From positions 1-64,000 of the forward strand of contig WEDG01001014.1 in the NCBI GenBank assembly GCA_017591395.1: DNA of 64,000 nucleotides, given 5' to 3'. Within the stretch, counting starts at the first letter, position 1, and each line of letters begins with the position of its first letter. A program made the translations under genes and the position numbers. Under the pieces are notes generated by a model. It made no database searches, had not been told where the DNA came from, and saw nothing but the letters and a program-made list of their open reading frames with translations. Below are positions 46,346-56,590 of this stretch, piece by piece. Source of the DNA: Schistocephalus solidus (Eukaryota > Platyhelminthes > Cestoda > Diphyllobothriidea > Diphyllobothriidae).

Positions 46346-49300
46346 AATATCAATATCTGCTCGTCTTGAATTTTGTCTCACACTTAAAGCTTAGTGGATG
46401 AGGGTAGATGCTGCGCATTCTGCCTCAGCATAGAGTAACACACACAATTAAGCGGTGCGACCGCTTCGTGGGACACGTGTAGAATTCTTAATGCGCGATG
46501 GTCAAACTGTCATGCCTTCTTGAAAATTCCATGTTTTTAACACGAAAGTTCCCTTTGCCAAAACAAACTCCATCTGGCATCTAATTTGTTGACAAGAAAA
46601 GTTGTCAACTGCCAGCGCTGGTGCGAAAATAATTTTTTTTCTTATGACTTGGAATCAAAATTAACTAAGAGGTACTGTACTCGGGTTCTTGCAGTGCCGC
46701 ACGCCTATTGGTTGCCAGTCTTAGCCTGTGTCATCAATCGCCGTGGTGGTCCGGCGGAAGTCTCCCGAGTATTGGTCAGCTGCTATCATCGTCGCCCTGC
46801 CGTAACGGAATGGCTTGATGCGTATAGGGAAGCCAGTGTGTTCACTCGACGATTAAAAACCCTTGAATCATGACTCTGGCAGTTCTAGCCTCAGGCCTAT
46901 GTCGGTCCTTTCGGGCATTTCAACCTTACGTGGTTCCACCGAGTAAGCCCGATGTTCCCGAAGTCTGAAGGCCTCTACTTCCTGCTGTATTAGTTACATA
47001 TATAAAACACGGCAAAATCATTGTTGTTTGCACCGAATAATAAGTATAGGTTTTTAGTCAAAGAAAGAATTAGAAGTCCATTTTTGACCTGGACGTCCAT
47101 TTTCATTTGTGAATACGTTTTCTATTTGGACATACCCACAAAGGAAGTTCTCGTTCCTTCTCAAGACAATACTGAAAATCAGCCGTAACCCATATCGGTG
47201 TTTACCAAATGCACCAGTAGTGGCGATATCTTAGAAGAACATTCAAACTTTTCTTGGACTCAACAACTTTGATCGTGGAAAAAGGCTGTTTAACTTTCCC
47301 AGATCAACTATCCTGCTCGGTGATTTAAGAAGATATTAGTTCCTATTCACCGTAAAACGTAATTCTAACTTTTCCTTGACTGTGGCTGCTCTTTCTTATC
47401 TGGTCTTTTGACACTTTTAATTCTACAGACTCTCCTAAAATTAATTCATTTCAGAATCTCATCGTTTATCTCAAAACGGAACGCGGACAACGTTCGAAAG
47501 GGCTTTTGATGAAATATATAGTTTAAAAGCAAACGAACAGTCGTTTTTATTAATAATCATTTCCCAAGTAAATCTACTTGTGTGACTTTTTGAGATCCTC
47601 ATAAAATCTACGAGTTTTATTATGTTTTTGTACTTTGCATAACCATATCATTATTTGAATGTGGTCTTAAGTACACATTGGCTACAAAAATGCTAAATAA
47701 TATCAGATTTCTTATCTTCATAGCGATGGTAAACTTGTTTTCGCGTAGGTCTAATGTTACTTGACGTTTGGGGACGGACTGCCTGATAATGGGTTCTTTT
47801 GAAGGAACTTCGATTACCGTACGGATTTATTTCACGTTTGAAGTTTTTTTTACTGTCAAAGCATTTTGGCCTTGGCATTCAAAAGGAAGTGCATGCAAAC
47901 AGTGCCGGTCGAACGTAAATCGAACTGGTCCCGTGACTGCCTGCATGCTTTCGCTAGCAGTTGAACTAGCAATGCGCGCAAGTGGTCCGCGGGCCTGCCA
48001 TATACGAATTTAAGGATAGCTCAACGAAGACGGCACTCCTCGTTGGACTGCACGCGTCATATGGCGTCACACAGCGAAATAGGCATTATAGGAGTGTCTG
48101 CCCTACTACAGGTAGGATAATTTGAAGAAAAAGCACATTCAACAGGACACTTTTAAGAGAAAATAAGCCAAGCCTATCAGGACAAAACAATTTGGTCGGC
48201 TTAGTTCAGGCTTTTTGTAAAGTAGTCACTGATGGTGTACAAAACGTGATACACTGTAAAATAATATTTCGGAAAGGGTAAACTGATAGGCACATGGATA
48301 ACCTCCGTAATTTTACCAGGAAGAAACTCCTATACTATTAGTTATCACAAATACTAGTCTCCCATAACCAAGAGATGTGGTTAAGGTATTAAGTATACTT
48401 AAACTATAAAAGGGTTTAAACCACTCATTGTGTTACCTAGTCCGAGAGCGTATATATCGCCTCGACTCGGCTGGTTTAAAATGTCAGCTGACTTTAATTT
48501 TCGTCAATGCATCCGGGATTTGGAATGGATTATAGTGGCCGTTTGCATGGTGGCTAGCCATCAGAAACGATACAGTTTTATGAAGATAATATTACCAGGA
48601 CGCTGCCGGACAGACATTGAACGCTCTAGAATACTCATTGTATGACGACGGCTCGCGCAGCTCTGCTCAGCCGTCTGGCAGGCTATATATCCTCAGTGTA
48701 CTTACACAGACAGGACTTCAGTACCCCGAAAGAGAAAAAAAATGGAGGCACAGTAGAAAGCCTTATGCCGTTTTGGGAAAGCAAATTACATTCATAAAGT
48801 TGTGTATGCGCTTCCTTGCAGTTGCTCAGAGTGAAATTCCGGATGGAAAAGAAGGCCCAAGACAACCGCTGCTTCATCGCAGAGCTTTTTTTCACACACC
48901 GACCCGTTCTCTCCGTGGTTTGCAGCAATAACCGAACCTGTAGAATACAAAACTATCCTGCACTGGTTGTATCATAACATTAAATAGCCGCCTATGCAAC
49001 TCCTTTATGCATCACCCGAGTTTTTATTTCGACTTTTAGGTGTATAATTCCTCGACATATCCCACTGGATCAGTATTCCTGTCGGACCAGCAGTTTTGCT
49101 TGAAGCCCGGCAAAACGCCAGTCCTAAAATTGGCCAATTACGGTGTTTGTCAGGATGCATGCCACATAAAACACTGTCGGCTTAAATTAGCACTTAAAAT
49201 TCATTTTATTTGAAGGTAATCGGAAATCCCCACGGCGTTTCTTTGCGCTACCTTTGTGCTCCTATCCTAGAAGCCTGCACCTCCAAAGTTTTTTGTAACT

Positions 49301-49400
49301 TAAATCAAATTCTTTATTCTTATCCTTCGTTAAGCCATGAATTTCAACTGACCTTTCCAGCAAAGTCTCTACTTTTAGATATGCAGCTCGGCAAGACACC
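46346..49400. other. no gene seen
   Basis: Three kilobases of AT-rich sequence. The frame at 46586-46873 (95 codons) lies in a GC-richer patch but has no motif I recognise. The others (47768-48013, 48430-48645, 48617-48931) overlap stops on neighbouring frames and look incidental. Confidence 0.45.
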
Positions 49401-49620
49401 AGGATAGGACCCCCACAGTCATGCAGATGGTCAGGGCGAAAATTCCGGAAGGTAACGTGTTCTAACTCTCACCTTAATATTAACTCTTATCCGGATCCTT
49501 ACCCAAACTCCGAACTTAACACTCATCCTAAACATAGTTCTAACCCTTTTATCCCCGGAATTGAGTGCAAGGATACCTTATAACGGCGTGTTCCTGTTCC
49601 CGTGTCATACCTTAAGCCCT
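49400..49620 (-). repeat. TTAGGG-like dispersed repeat, copy 3
   Basis: The C-rich strand is on plus: CTAACTCTCACCTTAATATT, CTTACCCAAACTCCGAACTT, CATAGTTCTAACCC, then CCCCGGAATTGAGTGCAAGG. Inverted, this gives CAATTCCGGGG followed by GTTAGG-like units, matching the 34885 copy. Confidence 0.55.
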
Positions 49621-50240
49621 GCAAGTCACGCAATCTTCTGTACCTTTAGTACGGTTTGTCCTTAAGGCCTCAATTAATTTCTGTTGCGGTCTTTCGGGTA
49701 GCTTTATTTCGTACGTTTCATGGGCTCTTCTCAGTACTGTGCCTAATTCTATTCAACCCATTTTTCGAATCGCGGAGTGTACAACGGAATGGCTGGGTGG
49801 CACACGGCCACAGTGGTTTATTAGTATTATCAGCCCAGCCGTAAATACCAGCCAATGAAGAGACTTAAAAAGCGCTATTCGGGTGCTAAGGGCAGGCACA
49901 CGCACGCAAATACGACCACTTGGAAGTTGTGTTGGTGTTCTGGTTTTGTGTCTGTCGCCACGTAGGCAACGCCACTCCGCTACTAGAAACACTGCAGACA
50001 TTACCTTCTCTCATTAGCCCAGCCCAGTCATAACCAAAACAGCATCCCTTTATGGATCGCGAGCAGAGGGCTGTGTGTGACCAGAGCGCGTAAAGGTGAG
50101 AGAAAGAGAGAAAAAATACGCTTTATTTTGACAGTATCTTCCAAAATTTTCAGCAAGTATGGGTCCCTTCATTGTGACCAGGAGATGAATTAAAGATTGA
50201 CGCAAGAGTCAATAGGCTAAGATAAAAATGAACTCTGAAG
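49621..50240. other. no gene seen
   Basis: The frames at 49656-49844 and 50001-49753 are short and unrecognised. No clear repeat. Confidence 0.45.
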
Positions 50241-50420
50241 AATTTTTCTCCCGGGTATGAATACACAGCAGGATTTACTGGTTCCAACAAATTTCGCGAC
50301 GGCTTATTAACTGCAACCCGTAGTTGCATAACACATACAACGGACAGAAACAGACAGCCATTTGAATTTGCACAAAACTTCAATGCACTGTAAAGAATAA
50401 TCAGATGAAAGACGCTACCT
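50241..50420 (+). mobile_element. inverted fragment of the Penelope-like element
   Basis: CAGCAGGATTTACTGGTTCC, AACAAATTTCGCGACGGCTT, GCATAACACATACAACGGAC and GTAAAGAATAATCAGATGAAAG match, in opposite orientation, 51845-51660 inside the Penelope-like copy. The fragment lacks coding capacity. Confidence 0.7.
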
Positions 50421-50448
50421 TAAAACATCATATAGGAAAGATAAGATA

Positions 50449-50503
50449 GGGGAGGAGGAGGAGGAGGAGGAGGAGGAGAAGAAGAAGGAGGAGGAGGAGG
50501 AGG
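50449..50503 (+). repeat. (GGA)n microsatellite
   Basis: About 18 GGA/GAA triplets, uninterrupted except for a GAAGAAGAA core. It lies between the inverted fragment and the 3' end of the Penelope-like element. Confidence 0.95.
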
Positions 50504-50576
50504 TAACATAAATCACAGTCATGAGGCAATGTAGGTGTGCAGATTACCGGAGCAATTAGAGATCGACCACGTTGTC

Positions 50577-52440
50577 TTACTGCTTACATAGGTCGAGTTT
50601 CACCCACCGTATATAGGCTGCTTCAAAGTAGCGCAAGGTCCGAGTTGTTCGTGCCCGAACAAATACTTTGTAAGCTTTTTTGAGGTCAACAGAGTGAACG
50701 CTGTCCAGCAGATGTTTCGTAATCGCAGACTGTGGTACTTTATTTTCTTAGCTGAAATGCTAGTTAGGCAAATGCTCAGAGACCCTGGCTGCCAATGGCC
50801 TTTGCGTTCGCCCGATGCACTTCCATCCGCAAGTGCACATTAATTCATAAACACAATTTGGGGAGGCATGCAACGGCAAGGCATAATTTGCCCGGTTAAT
50901 TGGAAAGCTTCAAGTAGGATTGATAAGGACGAGTTCAGCTGCATTGTACATATTTCTGCGGTGCAGCGCAACCGTCGCTTGATTGTATTTGAAATGTTGT
51001 CACCCTTAAAAGGTAAGGATATGATGACAGACTTTCGTTCTAACAAACTGTTCCGTCAAGTAAGGCCGTAAACAATTGCTGCTTTTTGATTGAAGCGTGC
51101 CGGATAGCCGCGGTTAAGTAAGGCTGCTCTGCTGCGGGCAATTTCGGTATCTAGGGTCTTACTCGAGCGAAAATTCATCGCTCTTTGAAAGATAGTATGT
51201 AGCTGATTTCGCCTCCATTGCATTGGAACAAAGCTTGTAAAATGTAAGTTTTGCTTTTTTCAGGCATTTGTGTGGAACAAAGAGCGCATCACTGACTCAT
51301 CGCCCTCTCTAAACCAAGAGAACGTCTAAAAGAGTGGCTTGTTGCACTGCTCCATTTTCACTGTGCGTTTAATCTTCCGACGCACTTAACATAACATTAT
51401 GAAGGTCTTCAGCGTCCTCCTTATGAAAGTATTCAGAGTCCTCCTTGTTAGCAAAAATCGTAAATATATCATTCCCGTATCTTCTGTATAATGTTATGTT
51501 ACCTTTTTATGAAACATTTTATTCTAGGTAACCTATAAAAACGTCGGCGAAGGTTGGCCCGAGTGGACTTCCCATTGAGACTCCGTCAATATGTCAGTAA
51601 AGTTGCCCATTAAACAGAATTTGAACATTTTGGTTGCGAAGTATCAACAATTTACGTAGTAGTTTGGCAAGACCTTTCGTCTGATCATTCTTTACAGTGA
51701 ACCATGACCCTTTATTTTATGCATTGATATTGCATTGCATATTCAAACTGCTGTCTGTTTCTTTTCGTTGTCTGTGTTATGCAAAGACGGGGTGCAGTTC
51801 ATAAGCCGTCGCGAAATTTGTTGGAACAAATAAATCCTGCTGCGTACGCTGGTTTTAAAATAAAAATTAATGTCTATTACGATTCAAGTCTCTGAATTTC
51901 TGTTCCTTTGCACGTACGGTGTCGTCCCAGAAATGTCAATACGAAAGCTGATATGCTGGTTACGGCAGGAAATATGTCAGAGGCCTCGGTGCATGGGGCG
52001 CCAAGCCTTCGCAGCAATTAGTTCAGAGTGAAGGGGAGGGATATCAGCATCTAAAATTCAATCAGTTAATTGCTGGACCGTTGTGAAATTTCGTTCTATT
52101 AGCATATCAACTAAGAAGCCATAAGAAGCACCAGCAGCAGAGGAGGGCGTTCGCAGGATACGCGATACCTCTCGCTAGTGCGGGTGGGGTAAAGGCTCGT
52201 TTGTCCCGATAGGCTCCGCGTATTTTCTCATAGTGTCATCTATGAAATACTGTTTACCTACATAGAAGAAAACATGATCGAGAAACCCAAAGTTGCATGC
52301 AGATACGAGCAGAGCTGGTGTGCGTGGAGATGTTCGGTTAGACAACAGCCTGTTTAAAAACCAATCTCGCGTGTCATGGGTACAATACCTATGGTCTATC
52401 ACATCAGGTTTGAAACTTGCAGTGTTCCGGAACTGCACTC
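50577..52440 (-). mobile_element. Penelope-like element (RT plus GIY-YIG), decayed
   Basis: Minus-strand pieces run in the order of a Penelope-like protein. The RT part has LAKLLRKLLILRNQNVQILF, then DGVSMGSPLGPTFADVF (51587-51537), then the motif-C block RRYGNDIFTIF (51480-51459). Next come FTSFVPMQWRRN, LDTEIARSRAALLNRGYP and PFKGDNISNTIKRRL. The GIY-YIG endonuclease part is NCVYELMCTCGWKCIGRT and PLAARVSEHLPN (50860-50765). The end is FVRARTTRTLRYFEAAYIRW...KQ with the stop at 50577-50579. Motif C reads GND where Y-x-D-D is expected, and there are many stops. A further frame at 52438-52175 may be the N-terminal RT part of this or a sister copy. Confidence 0.75.
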
Positions 52441-54228
52441 AAGAGATACTTTCTGTTATGAAAAACCGTCCAATTTCTTAGCAGTTTGTCCAAATGATTA
52501 AAAGGGATTTAAACCTGTAAGCATACAGTAACCTGTTAAGTTTTACCGATTGGCTGTTGTGAGCGATACAGAAATGACAGGTTTATAGTGGGCATGAGCT
52601 TGTTCACCTTGTGTTTTCTAGAATCCCTTACCTGAAGCTCCAAAGGCGTTCTTGGTGCCTTAACTGCTACAGCTCGGCTAACCACTGGCTTAAAATGTAC
52701 CTATATGCCAATTTTCGTATTAATTTGTGCAAACAGAATAGTCCAGCACTTGCCATACTTTTTCTGGCGTTGCTCGTTACAGAAGTCACCTGGTAAACTG
52801 GTAGAGATCACAATTATCCTTATTTCGCACGTACCTATTTGGCGGACACAGATTAAGCTGTAAACTTGGGTCAACTATCCGTGTACTGTAAACTGGAATG
52901 TGTCTCAGTTTCAGCTGCATTTATTTTTTCTAGTCTACAAGCTGTACACTTCCCATTTAAGGAAAATCGTACAATGTTTTTAAGAAGGTTCTACATAGCG
53001 CCAATAAAATTGGACCAAGTTGCACACTTAAAAAGGGACATTTATAAACGCAAAGGGATACGGGGCTGTTTGATTAAACATTTCACGGTCCTAAAATATT
53101 ATATTCAAAGGTTTTTCAAACCGAAAGGTACAATTTCTCTGAGTAGCAACTTCCAGGAAAATGCCGGAAATTATTTTTCATGCGTGCGTTTTTATAACTG
53201 TGTCTAAATTTATCAGGGGATCGACATGGGAAACCACTACAGCTTAAATCATCATCTTCAGCGATTTTGGAATCTGCAACTGGGTGAAAAGATGTGCATT
53301 CAAAAAGGCATTATTCTAGCATGACTGAAATATTTTGATATTATGCTGCATGATAATCAATATTACATAAATATTACGCCTAAGTAATCCTTCCTAGCCA
53401 AAACTATATTTCAGAATTTTAGTTAATTATTCACGGGTGATGTTACCTATGGCAGTTATTTTTCTGCCGAAATTGACCCTATTCATGTTATTTTTCAGAA
53501 GAATCTGTCTAATTTATTCGAGGTAAGGCTCTGAAAGCTGACTGGAAATTAGTTCTGTCAGTAAACGTAAAAGCGTTACTCTCAGACCGTAAATTTGCTT
53601 AATCCACAGTCGCAATCTCCTTGCAAATCTTCCTTTATTAGGAAATTTCCCTTATGTCTGCCCATTTTTAATTGACTATAAAGCTAACGTATGCTCGCCA
53701 AATTGTATTTTGAATTTTTAAATGGGAATTTTCGCTACTCTAATTGACTATAAGTTAAATCCTTCAGTATATTTCTGTACCTCTTTCCGGACAGTAAGGC
53801 ATCTCAAGTTCTAATGAGTCTCTGATATTTCCAAACATATGTGAGATGGAAAAACTAGGTGAAGCTACAATGTATTCGTGTGAATTTGTTTACTGCGTGC
53901 TTGTAAGTGCCGAATGCCAGCAAAGACCAGCAGCAATTAGCCTTTCCTTTCGAAGGTTGGTCCACCTCCGCCCTTCTACCAAGTTATGCCTTTCCGAGGT
54001 AAAAAAGTCACAAAAACAGCATGCGGTTTTTGGTTAAAATATTATTCAAAATAATCACGGACAGAACGTTTTTGTATAGGTTAACGACTGTGTGCCTGTG
54101 TGTGCAGGCGTGCCTTCCACAAGAGGTCATCGGTGTTTATCACTGCCGCCGGAGCGTGAAGGGTAGGAGGGTCCGTTGCGCGCATTGTTTCATGCTTTGG
54201 CGGATGTCCACTTGCTGGCGCTGATCGG
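52441..54228. other. no gene seen; 3' flank of the zinc-finger gene
   Basis: AT-rich. Immediately left of 54229 it must hold the 3' UTR of the minus-strand zinc-finger gene. On the minus strand an AATAAA occurs near 53638, a possible but unproven poly-A signal. Frames such as 52866-53207 are unrecognised. Confidence 0.4.
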
Positions 54229-54445
54229 TCAGGTGGTGGCGACCGCTGCTTGTGCATCTCCAGGGTGCGTTCGCCTGTGTGCGCGCATATTCGACCTGTC
54301 AGCGAAACGGCGTGCGCATAATGGGCATGCGTAGGGCTTCTCCCCGGTGTGGACACGTCGGTGACTCTCCAGTAGCCAGGGTCGAGAAAACCGTTTCCCA
54401 CAGTCCAAACAAGGATACGGCATGGTATGGGTGGCTTCGTGTAAC
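54229..54445 (-). CDS. Snail/Scratch-type zinc-finger transcription factor, 3' exon
   Basis: The exon begins after TTTTATCTTAG at 54446-54456 and runs to the TGA at 54229-54231. With the upstream exon numbered from the 55475 ATG, it encodes residues 147-217. It completes finger 1 (H148, H152), then has finger 2 (C158, C161, H174, H178; [17 protein letters not shown]) and, after the linker TGEKPY, finger 3 (C186, C189, H202, H206; [16 protein letters not shown]). RPWLL..H..HTGEKP and FADRSN.RAH are hallmarks of Snail-superfamily repressors, which bind E-box DNA (CAGGTG-type) in the nucleus. The THTMPYPC linker parallels THTLPCKC of Snail. The usual last finger is missing: the frame ends with an Ala/Thr tail 11 residues after H206. 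Confidence 0.8.
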
Positions 54446-55038
54446 CTAAGATAAAATGAACTCCTTTTCTGAGTCTTCAAAAACGAGCAAGTCGGTAGTT
54501 AGTAATGACAGTATCATTTATGTACGTCAAGTGGGATCCCCGTTGGATCAGATATACATACGTGCGCACGTCCCATCTGCATACCCTTCACGGCGTTCCA
54601 GTCACTAGGCCCATAAAACGCGCTTTGGCGCGTGTGCTCGGCAATGATTGGCTGATTGAGCAATGTTCAAGGTAACTTCCGCCCGTGGTGTCCTTGCGCA
54701 GAATGCACTGTCAGTATGATTTGTGCACTTCGTCTTAAGCGCATCGCATTTATGCTAGAAGAACATCATCTTAATAATGAAAAGATCGCAATGAGACAAA
54801 AGGGTGCACTGCTTTTTACATGACAGGTGTTGGATTCAAGACGTGTAGAAACGAAAAAATATGGCATTTATCAATAAGTTGAAAAAATAAATGACTACGA
54901 CACATTCATCTTCTTGTTGGTATTCTCAAACTTCTGGGGGGTGGACGAACCATACGAACAGGATACTGGGGAGGGCGGAAGGACATCTCCGGTATTGGCA
55001 TCCGGGCAGTCGGGGAGTATTTGGCAATCGAGACATAC
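54446..55038 (-). other. intron of the zinc-finger gene (phase 2)
   Basis: 593 bp with donor GTATGT (55038-55033) and acceptor TTTTATCTTAG (ending 54446). Joining 55039 to 54445 restores an Arg codon split 2+1 and gives a perfect C-X2-C-X12-H-X3-H finger. This is strong internal evidence that the splice is real. The plus strand at about 54640 has an ATTGGCTGATTGA stretch of unknown meaning. Confidence 0.8.
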
Positions 55039-55480
55039 CTGCATGAAGACCTAGCATTATAGGTCTTACTACAGAACCTGCAGTGGAATGACTTTGTCAC
55101 GCGTGGAAGGCTGCTGCAAGTGGTTTCCCTGGTTGTGCTCCCGGAGATGGAGAAATCGAGGGGTCGACACTGGAAATCAATTGACTCTTTCTGCATTGAG
55201 GCGGTGATAAATTGTGTATCCTTTTGCGACCTTTCAATTCCCAGAAGATTTTCAATGGAGAAGGCTGCCGCGTTAGGTGATAAGGGGAGGGTCTTCGAGA
55301 CGGAACGTGAGTGACTGGCGGCATAGCCACTGTCTGTTGAGTGTACCAGATTGGTCAGAATCTCTGATTGAGTCACGGATTGCCCAGTTGAAGCATTTGT
55401 CTTCCACTTTGGGGTTGAGGTCAGACTCCCTTGAAGATCGAAAGCTAGAAGGGTACACGTAGATATAATGCGCATTTGGT
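55039..55480 (-). CDS. Snail/Scratch-type zinc-finger transcription factor, upstream exon
   Basis: A 442-bp exon, open throughout on the minus strand. It starts after a good acceptor (TTTAATTCGCAG, ending at 55481) and ends at donor AG/GTATGT. The ATG at 55475 may be internal, because an acceptor lies just before it and no SNAG-like N-terminus is present, so at least one more upstream exon is likely. The protein part is Ser/Thr-rich. It holds AFSIENLLGIE with F72-S-I-E-N-L-L78 (55262-55242), an excellent eh1-type motif for the Groucho co-repressor. It ends with the first half of finger 1: FHCRFCSKTY, C132 and C135. I infer a transcriptional repressor. The exact orthologue (Snail versus Scratch) cannot be fixed from three fingers. 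Confidence 0.75.
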
Positions 55481-55483
55481 CTG

Positions 55484-55947
55484 CGAATTAAACCTACCGA
55501 TTAGCCCACTATTAAATGTGCCATCTTAACTCCCTCTCATCACAGCCGAATCCGATAAATATGGTGCTTTTTTATAAATCTCTTAAAATTGGAATAGGTA
55601 CAAACCAAACATAGAGTAACTCCATGTCAGATAAGGTTTACTTATCTGGAATTTTGATCCTCAGACAGATATCCCCGAGTATAAAAAAATAGAAGTACTG
55701 TGCATGTGGGAAGCTTCAGACTGCTTCAGCAGGAACAATAAACAGTGACATGTATCAAAGCCATAGCCTCACTAGCAGCTTCAGTTTCCCTCTCATCTCT
55801 GCACCTGTTATTCTAACGTTCAAAATCCTTGGTCTTTTAGCATTCGGGTAGTACACTCACGCAGCATTACCCTCAGTCATTTCGAATATTATTTGATTCA
55901 TAAACGGTAGCAGAAGAAAGCTATATAGGGAATACTTTTGCTAGGGT
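55484..55947. other. no gene seen
   Basis: Probably intron or upstream sequence of the minus-strand zinc-finger gene. I could not identify its first exon here or further right. Confidence 0.4.
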
Positions 55948-56406
55948 AGTTGGTCACTAACCAATTAGGTTACGGAACCTGTTCGTCCCATTAGGTCTTG
56001 GGGCTCAAACTAGAACCCTCACAGCCAGTCGCATAGCTACTAGCAATATAGGCGGATAAGATGGTATAGGTAAAGATAAAGGAGACTGGAACGACCAGTT
56101 CAGGTTTGTTAGCCATCAGCAGCTGGTCATACCCAATCCAAATCACAACCGACATGATAGGGGGCCGTGACACAATCTTAGCGCATGTGATCCAATGACC
56201 AAAGATCTTGGGCTCTAAGCTCAGGTGATCCGCACCTGGGGTTGGGTATAACTGGCTGCTGACGGCTAACATGTCAGAAGGGACTATTCTGTTCTGCCTT
56301 ATCTGCCTATAACACTAGTTGCTATGTAACTGACTGCGAGGGTTTTAGCTTCAAGAGACAATGGGATGAACAATTTCCATAACCTGATCGGTGGGCGCCC
56401 ATTTAC
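55948..56406. repeat. large fold-back (inverted-repeat) element, copy 2
   Basis: The arms are 55948-56138 and 56238-56406. The left arm has GGTTACGGAACCTGTTCGTC, CTTGGGGCTCAAACTAGAAC, CTATAT-like and CGGATAAG stretches, and GTTAGCCATCAGCAGCTGGT. The right arm is the inverse: GGTTGGGTATAACTGGCTGC, TGACGGCTAACATGTCAGAA, CTTATCTGCC, CTGCGAGGGTTTTAGCTTCA and TTCCATAACCTGATCGG. Identity looks like 75-80 percent with small gaps. The loop of about 100 bp (GACACAATCTTAGCGC..., GATCTTGGGCTCTAAGCTCA) resembles a tRNA-like SINE head. Confidence 0.65.
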
Positions 56407-56590
56407 TATAACTAATATTCCCGATCACAACCACCAGGACAAAGTGCTCGTGACTCAATAGTAGAGCGTCAGACACAATTACCTAAGATCCTGGGGTCCA
56501 ATCTCTAATGGTGGGGTTGGGAATGACTGACTGAGACGGCTAACATGCCAGAAATGGCTGCTCCGGTCTCCCTTGTTTTTGCGGCCACCA
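56407..56590 (+). repeat. tRNA-like SINE copy beside the fold-back element
   Basis: GTGCTCGTGACTCAATAGTAGAGCGTC (A-box-like GCTCAATGGTAGAGC) precedes CCTGGGGTCCAATCTC (B-box-like GGTTCAATCC) at about 40-50 bases. It is followed by GGGGTTGGGAATGACTGACT and ACGGCTAACATGCCAGAAA, the same body as the fold-back arms. This links the fold-back arms to a tRNA-derived SINE. Confidence 0.55.

Noticed and set aside
50577..52440. Hammerhead ribozyme near the Penelope-like element
   Set aside because: I looked for CTGATGA...GAAA cores on the element strand and saw none in the available flanks; a covariance-model scan would be decisive.
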